From Sandaracinaceae bacterium (lineage in GTDB: Bacteria; Myxococcota_A; Polyangia; Polyangiales; JAFGIB01): a stretch of DNA of 64,000 nucleotides. The stretch's first letter is position 1, and each line of letters begins with the position of its first letter. The notes beneath the pieces are model-generated. The model was given only the letters and a program-made list of their open reading frames with translations. It was not told where the DNA came from and searched no databases. The stretch covers positions 1 through 64,000 of the forward strand of contig JADGRF010000009.1 in assembly GCA_017881055.1 (NCBI GenBank). Reading direction: 5' to 3'. This document shows positions 40,264 through 49,441 of this stretch, piece by piece. A program made the position numbers and the translations under genes.

Positions 40264-42198
40264 TCAGCCGTCCGTTTCTCTTCCAAGATGCCGCTCGATA
40301 CCCTGCGCGTGAGCGGTTTCGCGCTCGACCTCGCTCAAGTTTCGTCCTGCGAGCGCGCGCGCGATGCTGCGATCCATGCGCCGTCCCGCAAACGGCTTCG
40401 ACACGTGATCGAGCTCTTCGATGCGCTCGTGAATCACGCGGTGTGCGTTGCCTCGCGTTGCTTCGAGCAGACGTACGAGCGCAGCTTCGATCGCAGCGCC
40501 CTCGCCCGCTTCGAGCAGCGCAGCATCCGTCGCGAGCGCGCTCTGCGTCGCCTGCGCAATCCGATCGGCTTCGACGCGGGCCTCACGCAGCGACCGTGCG
40601 CCCACGTCGGTCTCCGCATGATCGTACGCGTCGAGCAGCATCTGCTCGATCTCACTATCGGCGAGGCCGTAGCTCGGCTTCACTTCGACTTCCTGCGTGA
40701 CCCCAGTCGTCTCTTCGTGCGCAGAGACCTTCAAGATTCCGTCCGCGTCCACGTCGAAGCGCACCGTCAGACGCGCGAGGCCTGCGGGCATCGGCGGAAT
40801 GCCCTTGAGCGTGAAGCGAGCGAGCGAGCGACAGTCCTCGGCCAGCTCGCGCTCGCCCTGCACGACGTGCAGCGAGAAGCCGGTCTGGTTGTCTGCGTAC
40901 GTGGTGAAGGTCTGCGCGGCCGACGCCGGAATCGCGGTGTTGCGCGGGAGAATCTTCTCGACCACGCCACCCATCGCTTCGACTCCGAGCGACAGCGGTA
41001 GGACATCGAGCAAGAGCACGTCGTCGCTCGGACCCTGCCCTGCGAGCAGATCCGCTTGAATCGCCGCGCCGATCGCCACGACTTGCTCGGGATCGATGCT
41101 GGTCAGGGGTTCGCGACCAAAAAGTGTTGCAACATACTCGCGCACGCATGGAACGCGGGTCGAGCCACCGACCAAGATCACGCCGTCCAACTGGGATGCT
41201 TGCAAGCCCGCGTCGCGCAGCGCTCGCCGGCAGGCAACGCCGGTGCGCTCGACCAGCGGCTTCACCCAGGCTTCGAACTCCGCACGCGTCACGCGGAACG
41301 TGATCCGCTGCGCTTCAACCACGTCCGAGGCACGGGGAACTTCGATCTCGGCTTCGACTTCGTCACGCTCGGTGAGCGCGTGCTTGATCGCGCGCGCGCT
41401 GTCGAGAGCGACGCGCACCCGCGACGCCGAGGCCGGACGCGAGCCACCGCCCGCCATCGCCAGCAGGATGCGCTCCGCCAGCACGCGATCCATGTCGTCG
41501 CCGCCGAGCTGGCTGTCGCCGCCGGTCGAGCGCACCTGGAACACACCGTGGTCCAGCACGAGCACGGTGACATCGAACGTACCGCCGCCCAGATCGTACA
41601 CGGCGAACGTCCCGTTCTGCTTGCTCGACAGGCCGTACGCGAGCGCGGCTGCGGTCGGTTCGTTCAGCAAGCGCAGCACGTCGAGGCCCGCGAGCTTGCC
41701 CGCATCTTTGGTGGCTTGGCGCTGCGCGTCGTCGAAGTAGGCGGGCACGGTGATCACTGCGCCGCCAACTTCACCGAGCGCGTCCTCCGCAAGGCGTTTC
41801 AGCTGACGCAGAATCTCCGCGCTCACCTCGACCGGGGTTACGACGCGTTCACCCGCCACCGCAAACTTCACGACCGGCCCTTCGCTGGTCGCAAAGCGAT
41901 ACGGCCCGAGCCTGCGCGTCTCGGCGTCGTCCGCGCCACGTCCCATGAAGCGCTTCACGCTGACGATGGTGTCCTCCGGCCGGTCCGCCGCCATGCGCCG
42001 CGCTTCCTTGCCGACCACCACCGCGCCGTCCTCACGATACGCCACGACCGAAGGCACGAGCGCATCCACGTCGCAGTCGAGCACGCACACCGGCTCGCCG
42101 ATCAACGGCACGTAGGCCACCAGACTATTCGTGGTGCCGAGGTCGATGCCGATCGGCCGCGCGGCCCCGGACGGATCGTGGATTTGCATCAGCGACAT
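40264..42198 (-). CDS. hscA: Fe-S assembly Hsp70 chaperone HscA
   Basis: The product is about 644 residues. It has an Hsp70 ATPase domain with [33 protein letters not shown] and [15 protein letters not shown], then the substrate domain ([20 protein letters not shown]). It is closest to HscA/DnaK by pattern, and its position between hscB and fdx identifies it as HscA. It helps transfer clusters from IscU. ATG 42198 is preferred over an upstream in-frame start at 42234. Confidence 0.95.
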   Translation of the reverse strand: MSLMQIHDPSGAARPIGIDLGTTNSLVAYVPLIGEPVCVLDCDVDALVPSVVAYREDGAVVVGKEARRMAADRPEDTIVSVKRFMGRGADDAETRRLGPYRFATSEGPVVKFAVAGERVVTPVEVSAEILRQLKRLAEDALGEVGGAVITVPAYFDDAQRQATKDAGKLAGLDVLRLLNEPTAAALAYGLSSKQNGTFAVYDLGGGTFDVTVLVLDHGVFQVRSTGGDSQLGGDDMDRVLAERILLAMAGGGSRPASASRVRVALDSARAIKHALTERDEVEAEIEVPRASDVVEAQRITFRVTRAEFEAWVKPLVERTGVACRRALRDAGLQASQLDGVILVGGSTRVPCVREYVATLFGREPLTSIDPEQVVAIGAAIQADLLAGQGPSDDVLLLDVLPLSLGVEAMGGVVEKILPRNTAIPASAAQTFTTYADNQTGFSLHVVQGERELAEDCRSLARFTLKGIPPMPAGLARLTVRFDVDADGILKVSAHEETTGVTQEVEVKPSYGLADSEIEQMLLDAYDHAETDVGARSLREARVEADRIAQATQSALATDAALLEAGEGAAIEAALVRLLEATRGNAHRVIHERIEELDHVSKPFAGRRMDRSIARALAGRNLSEVERETAHAQGIERHLGRETDG

Positions 42199-42249
42199 GG
42201 TGTTGAACCGGAAAACCGAGCCCGCGTTTAGCACGCGAGCGGCCCTCAG

Positions 42250-42786
42250 CTACAGGCTCTCCTCGAAGGTGCTCACTTCGTCGAGAAACCGCTGATAGTA
42301 CTTAAGGCGCGATACCAGCTTGGCAACCGGCACGAGCTGACTGGGCGCCGCAGGCTGCGGCAGCGCCGCGAACGCCGCAGCGAGCGCCGCATGCACCTGC
42401 GTTCTCGCCGCGAGAACCTCCCCCGCCAGCTTCCGCACCAGGGCGGCATCGCGCGCCGCTTTCGCTTCGCTGAGCGCTTCCCGCAGCTCCATGACTTCCA
42501 TCAGCAGCTCGGGGTCGGCCTGCTCCCGCTCGCCGCTAGCAGCTGCAGCGCCGCCGAGCACCGCGAGCAGCGCCTCGGCGCGCTTCTGCTCGTCGCGCAG
42601 CGTGCGATAGGCCTCGTTCACCTCGACGGCTTTGCCGAGCGCGATCCGCCGCAGCGACGCGCTTGCCGCGACGTGCTTGTCCGGGTGCAACGCCTTCTGC
42701 AGGTCGCGATAGCGCTGCTCGATCTCGCTCGGATCGAGGTCGTAGCGGCGCGCGAGCCCGAGCGTGGCGAACGGATCGATGGTCAC
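42250..42786 (-). CDS. hscB: Fe-S assembly J-protein co-chaperone HscB
   Basis: The product is 178 residues. It has an N-terminal J domain with FATLGLARRYDLD and the essential HPD in KALHPDKH, then VEVNEAYRTLRDEQKRAE and a C-terminal helical bundle for IscU binding. It stimulates HscA ATPase. It lies 12 bases after iscA and 51 before hscA. An Ala/Gln/Ser-rich insert around residues 80-95 is longer than usual. Confidence 0.9.
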   Translation of the reverse strand: MTIDPFATLGLARRYDLDPSEIEQRYRDLQKALHPDKHVAASASLRRIALGKAVEVNEAYRTLRDEQKRAEALLAVLGGAAAASGEREQADPELLMEVMELREALSEAKAARDAALVRKLAGEVLAARTQVHAALAAAFAALPQPAAPSQLVPVAKLVSRLKYYQRFLDEVSTFEESL

Positions 42787-42798
42787 GCGCAGGCTCGC

Positions 42799-43215
42799 TC
42801 AGACGGTGAACGATTCACCGCAACCGCAGTTGCTCTTCTCGTTCGGGTTCTCGAACTTGAAGCCATGCTGCATGAGCTTCACCTCGTAATCGAGCACGGA
42901 ACCGCGCAAGTACACGAGGCTCTTCGGATCGACGAGCACTTTCAGCCCGTCGAAGTCGAACACGTTGTCCCGCTCGCGCACTTTGTCCGAAAATTCGATC
43001 GCATAGGATACCCCCGAGCATCCGCCGCCGCGCACGCCCAGGCGCAGCGCGGCGTCCGGCGTACCGCGCTTCACGAGCGCCTTCTTGGCCATCTCGATGG
43101 CCTTCTTCGTCAGCCGCACACCGCCATGCTCGTGCTCCGCGCTCGGGTTGCTCGGCAACACCGGCACGTGCTCGCTGGGATCCGTCTTTGCGCGTTGGCT
43201 CGAAACTAACGACAT
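42799..43215 (-). CDS. iscA: A-type iron-sulfur carrier IscA
   Basis: The product is 138 residues. The three conserved cysteines are in GVRGGGCSGVSY and the C-terminal SNCGCGESFTV. A ~30-residue unconserved N-terminal extension precedes VRLTKKAIEMAKKAL; a start inside it is possible. IscA carries clusters to [4Fe-4S] targets. It is in the isc operon, 16 bases after iscU. Confidence 0.95.
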   Translation of the reverse strand: MSLVSSQRAKTDPSEHVPVLPSNPSAEHEHGGVRLTKKAIEMAKKALVKRGTPDAALRLGVRGGGCSGVSYAIEFSDKVRERDNVFDFDGLKVLVDPKSLVYLRGSVLDYEVKLMQHGFKFENPNEKSNCGCGESFTV

Positions 43216-43231
43216 GACCCTCGAGACCTCT

Positions 43232-43621
43232 TCACTTCGTCAGCTGCTTTTTGCGGAAGTCCGCAATCGCGCTCTTGATCGCATCTTCCGCGAGCACCGA
43301 GCAGTGGATCTTGACCGGCGGCAGGTTCAGCTCTTCGACGATCTGCGAGTTCTTGAGGCCCATCGCTTCGTCGATGGTCTTGCCCTTGACCCACTCGGTC
43401 ACGAGCGACGACGACGCGATCGCGCTGCCGCAGCCGAACGTCTTGAACTTCGCGTCCTCGACCACGTTGGTCTCCGGGTTCACGCGAATCTGCAGACGCA
43501 TCACGTCGCCACACGCCGGTGCACCGACTAGGCCCGTACCCACGTTCGGATCTTCTTTGTCGAGCGTGCCGACGTTGCGCGGCTTCTCGTAGTGTTCGAT
43601 GACTTTTTCGGAGTAGGCCAT
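43232..43621 (-). CDS. iscU: Iron-sulfur scaffold IscU
   Basis: The product is 129 residues. The cluster-ligand cysteines are in GAPACGDVM, KTFGCGSAIASSS and PPVKIHCSVLAEDA. The HscA recognition motif reads LPPVK (LPPVK is exact). MAYSEKVIEHYEKPRNVG is a typical IscU start. New clusters form on this scaffold using sulfur from IscS. Confidence 0.98.
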   Translation of the reverse strand: MAYSEKVIEHYEKPRNVGTLDKEDPNVGTGLVGAPACGDVMRLQIRVNPETNVVEDAKFKTFGCGSAIASSSLVTEWVKGKTIDEAMGLKNSQIVEELNLPPVKIHCSVLAEDAIKSAIADFRKKQLTK

Positions 43622-43649
43622 GGTTATATCCCCTGAATAGAAAACAAGT

Positions 43650-44876
43650 TCAGTGAGCAGCCCACTGGATGGATTTGATGTCGATGCCTTCTTTGTGCAT
43701 CTCGTAGAGCGGTGACATTTCGCGCAGCCGTTCCACCTGACGGATCACCAGGTCGGCAACGTAGTCCACTTCGTCCTCGGTGTTGAACTTGCCGAGGCAG
43801 AACCGGATCGAGCTGTGCGCAAGCTCTTCGTCGACGCCGAGCGCGCGCAGCACGTAGCTCGGCTCGAGGCTCGCGCTGGTGCAGGCGCTGCCCGAGGACA
43901 CCGCCACGTCCTTGATGGCCATGAGCATCGCTTCGCCTTCGACGAACGAGAACGACACGTTCAAGTTGCCAGGCACACGCTCCGGGTCGTCCGCGCCGTT
44001 CAAGTGCACCATCTCCAGCTTGTCGAACAGCTTCTTCCGCAGCCGGTTGCGCAAGCCCAAGATGCGCTGCGCATCCTGGCGCCATTCTTTGAACGCAAGC
44101 TCAGCCGCTTTACCGAAGCCCACGATGGCTGGCACGTTCAGCGTGCCCGAACGCATGCCGCGCTCGTGACCGCCGCCGTCGAGCTCTGCCACGATGCGCA
44201 CGCGCGGCTTGCTGCGGCGCACGTACAACGCGCCAACGCCCTTCGGGCCGTACATCTTGTGCGCCGAGATGCTCGCCAGATCGACGTTCATCTTCTCGAC
44301 GTCGAACTCGACCTTACCCACGCCCTGCACCGCGTCGCAGTGCAAGAGCACGCCCCTCTCGCGGGTGATCTTCCCGATCTCGCCAATCGGATGCAGCGTG
44401 CCCACTTCGTTGTTCGCGAGCATGAGCGAGACGAGAATGGTCTTGTCCGTAAGCGCGCCACGCACCTGCTCCGGGGTCACGCGACCCTGCTGGTCGGGAT
44501 CCAGGTACGTGACCGAGAAGCCCTCTTTCTCGAGCCGCTTGCAGGTGTCGAGCACGGCCTTGTGCTCGGTCTTGCACGTGATGATGTGGTTGCCCTTGCT
44601 CTTGTAGAAGTTGGCAACGCCCTTGATCGCGAGGTTGTCGCTCTCGGTGGCACCGGACGTGAACGCGATTTCTTTCTCGCTCGCAGCACCGATCAACCGC
44701 GCCACCTGCTCACGCGCGTACTCCACAGCTTCTTCGCCCACCCAACCAAACGAGTGCGAGCGGCTGGCGGCGTTGCCGAACTTCTCCGTGAAATACGGCA
44801 GCATGGCCTCCACGACGCGCGGGTCGCACGGCGTGGTCGCAGCGTTATCCATGTAGATCGGGAGCTTCGGGGTCAT
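43650..44876 (-). CDS. iscS: Cysteine desulfurase IscS
   Basis: The product is 408 residues. It has [20 protein letters not shown] at the start, the PLP lysine in [13 protein letters not shown], and the catalytic Cys in [14 protein letters not shown], with the C-terminal AHSSIRF. It converts cysteine to alanine and donates sulfur to IscU. It is the first enzyme gene of the operon, 22 bases after the MerR-type regulator gene. Confidence 0.98.
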   Translation of the reverse strand: MTPKLPIYMDNAATTPCDPRVVEAMLPYFTEKFGNAASRSHSFGWVGEEAVEYAREQVARLIGAASEKEIAFTSGATESDNLAIKGVANFYKSKGNHIITCKTEHKAVLDTCKRLEKEGFSVTYLDPDQQGRVTPEQVRGALTDKTILVSLMLANNEVGTLHPIGEIGKITRERGVLLHCDAVQGVGKVEFDVEKMNVDLASISAHKMYGPKGVGALYVRRSKPRVRIVAELDGGGHERGMRSGTLNVPAIVGFGKAAELAFKEWRQDAQRILGLRNRLRKKLFDKLEMVHLNGADDPERVPGNLNVSFSFVEGEAMLMAIKDVAVSSGSACTSASLEPSYVLRALGVDEELAHSSIRFCLGKFNTEDEVDYVADLVIRQVERLREMSPLYEMHKEGIDIKSIQWAAH

Positions 44877-44898
44877 GTTCGTGCTTCTCGGTATGTGA

Positions 44899-45498
44899 CT
44901 AGTGCGCGTGAAAACCCGCGACCAAGTCGGGCGCGCTTTCGCCTGCTTCGTGCATGTCGCAGCTGGTGCAGGCGTGCAGCTCGTGCTCCGGGCTGCAGCT
45001 TGGACACGTCTCGAGGTAGGCCAGGCTGGAATGCAGCTCGGCCTCGAGCTCGCGCAGACGCGTGATCTGCTCGCGCGTCTCGTTCAGCTTGTCTTTGAGC
45101 AGCTCGCCGACACGCAGCATGGCGTCCGGTGCGGAGCCGCTCTTTTCCCACTGGCGCAACATGGTCTGGATGTCGGTCAGCGAGAAACCCATGTCCTGCA
45201 GCTTCGAGATCCAGCGCACGCGCACGAGCGCGTCTTCGGCGTAAAGCCGGAAGCCACCCTTCGAGCGTTCGATCGGATCGAGCAGGCCGCGCTCTTCGTA
45301 AAGATGAAGGGCACGCACGGTCTTCCCGGAGAGGCGCGCGAGCTCGCCCACCTTCAAGGTGCGCGCGAGCAGCTTTTCGCGTGTGCCCGTGCTCGTGTCT
45401 AGGCGCGTACCCAGCCGCGTACCCAAACCCACACCGCTTCCGTCGGATGGCGGCGGAAACGGACCTTGCACCTTCAGGACTGGCAGCTGGATCGACAT
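44899..45498 (-). CDS. MerR-family regulator with four-cysteine tail, first gene of isc operon
   Basis: The product is 199 residues. A MerR helix-turn-helix starts at residue ~49 ([20 protein letters not shown], then [17 protein letters not shown]). A dimerisation coiled coil spans ~130-160. The tail has C165-x2-C168-x8-C177-x2-C180 and ends His-rich (GFHAH). The cysteines could bind a metal or an Fe-S cluster. It occupies the place of iscR, the [2Fe-2S] regulator of isc in enterobacteria, so it probably controls this operon. The ATG at 45498 gives a 48-residue unconserved N-terminal extension; a later start near residue 49 is possible but not obvious. Confidence 0.85.
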   Translation of the reverse strand: MSIQLPVLKVQGPFPPPSDGSGVGLGTRLGTRLDTSTGTREKLLARTLKVGELARLSGKTVRALHLYEERGLLDPIERSKGGFRLYAEDALVRVRWISKLQDMGFSLTDIQTMLRQWEKSGSAPDAMLRVGELLKDKLNETREQITRLRELEAELHSSLAYLETCPSCSPEHELHACTSCDMHEAGESAPDLVAGFHAH

Positions 45499-45516
45499 AG
45501 CCGTTTACTCAACTCG

Positions 45517-45540
45517 AACCCTTACGCATGCGTGAGGGTT
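45517..45540. promoter_or_regulatory. 24-bp near-palindrome in isc leader (putative operator)
   Basis: AACCCT...AGGGTT with an ACGCATGCGT centre: 22 of 24 positions are self-complementary. It lies between the predicted transcription start and the regulator start codon. It is a good candidate for the binding site of the MerR-type regulator, although MerR operators are usually between -35 and -10. Confidence 0.55.
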
Positions 45541-45553
45541 GTCTCTACTGCTC

Positions 45554-45582
45554 TACATAGAAGCTGTCTCGGGCGGTGTCAA
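45554..45582 (-). promoter_or_regulatory. Near-consensus sigma70 promoter of the isc operon
   Basis: On the minus strand, TTGACA (45582-45577) and TATGTA (45559-45554) are 17 bases apart. Transcription would begin near 45547, about 50 bases before the regulator ATG. The spacer is the normal 17 bp, not the 19-20 bp that MerR activators need. Confidence 0.8.
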
Positions 45583-45674
45583 GCGGACCGGCGGCGGCCG
45601 ACACCCGTCAACCTCATGTTTTCGATGAGTTAGGCGCACCAAAACCGGGCACGCGTGTTGCGAGGAAGGTTCGA

Positions 45675-48209
45675 ATGCGGACCCTGCTTCCCGTCGCCGT
45701 CGCATTCCAGCTCGGGCTGCTCGCGGGTCCAGCGGTCGGCCTGGGTTCGTGGGCCGTGTGGATTGCACTCGCCTGCCTTGGGGTGGGCGGGGCTCTGTAC
45801 GCGGTCGCGCATGTGCAAGCCCCGGCACACACGCATTGGTCCCTGAGTGCCACGCTTGCGGTCGTCGCCGCGTTTGGAGCCGGCACTGCAGTGCACGAAC
45901 CGGAGCGCGGGCCGCCGCAGCTTCCGCCGGCCGGTATGGCGCGCTTCAACGGACTCGTCGAAGAGACGCAGTACGGCCAAGCCGGCGCCGCTCGTTCGCG
46001 CGTGCGTGTGTTCGGGGGTGCACGCATCGCGGATGGCGCGAAGCTCGCACCGGGCACCGAACTCTGGGTGCGTCCGTTTGCGTTGCCGGAAGGCGCGCAG
46101 GTCCGCGTGCTGGCGAGCATCGCGCCGCGCGTCGCGTTTCGAAATCCCACGCCGCACCCTGCGCTGCCGCTCGCCCACGGCACCGAGGGCGTCGCAACAT
46201 TACCCACCATCGATTCGTTTCAGGTCGAGCGTCACGCCTGGCCTTCGCGCCTACTCGATGCGGCGCGCTGTCAGGTTCGCAGCGTTCTCGATCGAACGCT
46301 GCCGCTGACGGCGGCAGCCGTCGCGCGCGCGTTGATCCTCGGGGATCCCGCCGCGCTCTCGGATGAAGATCAAGCCGAGGTGCGTGTCTCTGGCTTGGCC
46401 CACGTGTTCGCGGTCTCGGGCATGCATGTGACGCTACTCGCGGGCTCGTGCCTATGGCTGTTGGTGCAGATGCTCCTGCGAGTCGAGCGACTCGCGGCAC
46501 GCCTCGATGTGCGCAGGCTGGCGGCCGCGCTCGGCGTGCCGTGGACGCTCGCGCTCGCAGCCTTCACCGGTGGCTCCCCGAGCGGCTGGCGCGCCGCGAT
46601 CACCACCGCCATCGCCTGGACGGTGGTCGCGCTCGGGCGCAGGCCGGATCCGGTTGCAACCGCGTCGGCGGCCTGCCTCTTGTTCGCGGTCGTCGTGCCT
46701 GCCGATGCATTGCGACCCGCGTTCTTGCTGTCCGCGGCCGCGACCGCCGCAATCGTCGCCGCACCGCATGCAGTTGCAAGCTCGCTGCGCGATGTGCTCG
46801 TCGGCGCCGTCATGCTCAGTGTACGCACCTCGATCGCCACCGCGCCGATCGTGCTCTGGAGCTTTGGCAGCGTACCTATTGCGGGCGTGCTCGCGAATCT
46901 GCTGCTCGTGCCGCTTGGCTCGCTGCTCCTGGTCGTGAGCGCGCTGCATGCACTGGTCGCCGAGCTTTCCCCATTCGTCGCCGGGCTCAGCGCACCGCTC
47001 GTGTCGCTCGGCAGCCGGGCCTTCCTGGCCGGCTGCAGCGCCTTCGCGCGCACGGCGCCAGCGTTCACGTGGCCCGTGCTCGATCTCTTCCAGGGCGGCG
47101 TCATGTGCCTCGCAGTTTCTTCGTTGCTGCTGACACGAAGCGCGCGCGCACGCGCCTTCGTAGCGCTGTTCGGCGCGCTCGCTGTGCTCATGTTCGAGTG
47201 GCGGCTGCGCATCGTGGAACGCCCCCAGGGCACGTTGCGCGTGACGTTTCTCGACGTCGGGCAAGGTGACAGCGCGCTCGTCGACCTACCCGACGGTCGC
47301 TTGATGGTGATCGACGGCGGCGGCAGTCCCGAAGGCGGACCCGACCCCGGCGAGCGCGTACTGCTGCCGCTGCTGCGTGCGCGCCGGCGCGATCACGTCG
47401 ATGTTGCCGTGCTGTCGCATCCGCACCCGGATCACTACGGCGGTTTGCGTGCCTTGTCCGCGGCTCTGCCGATCAGCGAGCTCTGGGACAGCGGCCAGGC
47501 GGAGGCGGAAGTGGAGCTCGACACCGCAGGCACGGCCGCTCGCAAGCTGCTTGCCGATGCACGCGGGCGCGGCACGCGCGTGCTCTCTCCACACGAGCTG
47601 TGTGGACACCCGCGAAGCTACGGCGGCGCGCAGGTCGAGATCCTGTGGCCCTGTCCAAGCTACGACTCCGGCTACGATCCCAACGACAACTCACTGGTGC
47701 TGCGCATCCGCTACGGTCTGCGTACGTTTCTGTTCACGGGGGACATCGAAGCGCACGCCGAGGAACGGCTGCTCGCAGGCGCGGACACACCTCGGTTGAG
47801 CGCGGACGTGCTCAAGGTGCCACACCACGGATCGCGAACGTCGAGCGGCTCGGCGCTGCTGCAGGCGGTGGCACCGAGCGTCGCCGTGATCAGCGCGGGC
47901 GCGGTGAACCGCTTCGGACACCCGCACGCCGAGGTGCTCGAACGCCTGCACGCGCGAGTCCCCGACGTCATCGATCTCGGCTTGCGCGGCGGCACCGTGG
48001 TCAGCACCGACGGCCACGAGCTGCGCGTGCTGGACCTACGGTCAGGTGAACGGTTGACTCCAATTCCGCCGCGCGACTTCGCGCAGAGCGCTGGCACGTC
48101 GAGTCTGCGCAGCTGCACGTCGACTCAGAGCCGACCGCGCACGAAGACGGCGGCCGAGCTACTGGAAACCTCGACGTCGACACCGAACGGAGCGGCCGAG
48201 ATCAAATAA
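45675..48209 (+). CDS. comEC: ComEC/Rec2 DNA-uptake channel
   Basis: The product is 844 residues. It has N-terminal helices, the competence domain with ALILGDPAALSDEDQ and GLAHVFAVSGMHVTLLAGS, and further helices. The C-terminal metallo-beta-lactamase domain shows VTFLDVGQGDSALVDLPDG, LSHPHPDHYGG, FLFTGDIE and KVPHHGSRTSSG. It forms the inner-membrane pore for single-stranded DNA in transformation. AGGAAGG five bases before ATG 45675 supports the start; an upstream in-frame extension would run through the isc promoter. The last ~28 codons overlap the convergent gene by 85 bases and look unconserved. Confidence 0.95.
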   Translation: MRTLLPVAVAFQLGLLAGPAVGLGSWAVWIALACLGVGGALYAVAHVQAPAHTHWSLSATLAVVAAFGAGTAVHEPERGPPQLPPAGMARFNGLVEETQYGQAGAARSRVRVFGGARIADGAKLAPGTELWVRPFALPEGAQVRVLASIAPRVAFRNPTPHPALPLAHGTEGVATLPTIDSFQVERHAWPSRLLDAARCQVRSVLDRTLPLTAAAVARALILGDPAALSDEDQAEVRVSGLAHVFAVSGMHVTLLAGSCLWLLVQMLLRVERLAARLDVRRLAAALGVPWTLALAAFTGGSPSGWRAAITTAIAWTVVALGRRPDPVATASAACLLFAVVVPADALRPAFLLSAAATAAIVAAPHAVASSLRDVLVGAVMLSVRTSIATAPIVLWSFGSVPIAGVLANLLLVPLGSLLLVVSALHALVAELSPFVAGLSAPLVSLGSRAFLAGCSAFARTAPAFTWPVLDLFQGGVMCLAVSSLLLTRSARARAFVALFGALAVLMFEWRLRIVERPQGTLRVTFLDVGQGDSALVDLPDGRLMVIDGGGSPEGGPDPGERVLLPLLRARRRDHVDVAVLSHPHPDHYGGLRALSAALPISELWDSGQAEAEVELDTAGTAARKLLADARGRGTRVLSPHELCGHPRSYGGAQVEILWPCPSYDSGYDPNDNSLVLRIRYGLRTFLFTGDIEAHAEERLLAGADTPRLSADVLKVPHHGSRTSSGSALLQAVAPSVAVISAGAVNRFGHPHAEVLERLHARVPDVIDLGLRGGTVVSTDGHELRVLDLRSGERLTPIPPRDFAQSAGTSSLRSCTSTQSRPRTKTAAELLETSTSTPNGAAEIK

Positions 48210-49174
48210 ACGCCGCCGGCGAGCGCGAGCACGCCGCCTGCCAAGGCGAGGCCGCTTCCAGCGTTGAAATGCGCCTCGTGCGCACACTCCATCGGCGTAT
48301 CGAGCTTGCCGGTGCAGCGACTGTTGTTTGCCAGAGCCGCCAGCGGCAGCGCGATCAGCGGGGCCGCCGCCACGATCAAGGCGCCCGCCGCCACGTAGTT
48401 CCACGCGGATCGCGCTGCGGGCCTGCCGGACTCGTTCAAGTGAGGGGCAGGCGTCAGCGTGAGCTCGACCGGCGCCACCACACCGGACGCAACCTTCACC
48501 TCACGCTGCTCGCCTACGAAGCCGCTCAGCGTGGCAGACACCACGTGCGCGCCAGGCTTCACGCGATGCTCGCTGGGCGCGCCACCCGCAATCGCACCAT
48601 CGATGTAAACGAGACTGTCAGTTGGCACGGTCCGAACTTGCAGCAGGCCGTCGCCGCCCAGCTCGAGCGCGCTGCGCGCGGCCACGATCGCGGAGGCCAC
48701 CGCAGCCGCGACGTCGGTCCCGTTCACGCTCGCGCGTCCTTCACCCGATGCACCCGCAGCGTTGCCGAGGAGCGCGTGCACCGCCTCCGCCCGGTTACTT
48801 CCGGAATTGACGACGACTCGCAGCGTCAACGCGTACGCCGTTCGCGCGCTACGCGCGGCTTGGCCCAGGCAGAGCGCGGCGCGACACGCGGACAGCCCTG
48901 CGTCCAGACTTGTCGCATCGAGCGATGCCGCTTGCAGCTCGGCCTGCGCGATACCCGACGACGCCTGCGCACGGAACTCGGGCTGCTCGCTGGCGTTCGG
49001 AGCCAGCAAAAGCACGCTGCGTCCGTCCCCGCGCGCGTCGGCGCTGGCGACGCGCACGAAAGAAGCGGCGAGCAGCAGCGCAAGGAACCACGTGGCCGCG
49101 AGCTGTCCGACCTGCCTGGGCGACTCGCGCTGTCGTCCATGCAGCGCGTCTCGGGGAAGTCGAGCCAGGTCCAC
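48125..49174 (-). CDS. Exported PEGA-domain protein
   Basis: The product is about 349 residues. A signal-like segment (LAATWFLALLLAASFVRVASA) comes first, then a low-complexity N-terminal domain. A PEGA repeat around residues 200-265 follows (LQVRTVPTDSLVYIDGAIAG, GAHVVSATLSGFVGEQREVK). Two hydrophobic helices lie near the C-terminus (YVAAGALIVAAAPLIALPL, LALAGGVLALAGGVYLISA). PEGA domains bind surface or envelope components. The start is unsure: GTG 49174 is the nearest in-frame start before the signal, while the frame stays open to 49348. It resembles the next upstream gene in layout. Confidence 0.65.
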   Translation of the reverse strand: MDLARLPRDALHGRQRESPRQVGQLAATWFLALLLAASFVRVASADARGDGRSVLLLAPNASEQPEFRAQASSGIAQAELQAASLDATSLDAGLSACRAALCLGQAARSARTAYALTLRVVVNSGSNRAEAVHALLGNAAGASGEGRASVNGTDVAAAVASAIVAARSALELGGDGLLQVRTVPTDSLVYIDGAIAGGAPSEHRVKPGAHVVSATLSGFVGEQREVKVASGVVAPVELTLTPAPHLNESGRPAARSAWNYVAAGALIVAAAPLIALPLAALANNSRCTGKLDTPMECAHEAHFNAGSGLALAGGVLALAGGVYLISAAPFGVDVEVSSSSAAVFVRGRL

Positions 49175-49441
49175 ATCTTGTCCGGCGCCCTGGCTGCTTC
49201 GCCGAACGAGAGCGGTGGCACAACGGGCCCGCCGGCCGCCGTCGTGTGGCTCTCGCCGCCACCCGCGAGCGAAGTCAAGCTGCTCAGCAGCGCGAACGCA
49301 GAGAGACCGAGCGTCTGCGTCTTCCACCACGTGGAGCGAGCCAACCATTGCGGCACCATTCGTCGTGACGCCCGGCGACCGCGAGCGAACGGACAGGTCG
49401 TACCAGCTATCCCCAGCGCAAACAACGGACGCCGTTGTCCG

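Noticed and set aside
41056-42231. Long open frame on the plus strand opposite hscA
   Set aside because: Antisense shadow of hscA with low-complexity Arg/His composition and no family motif.
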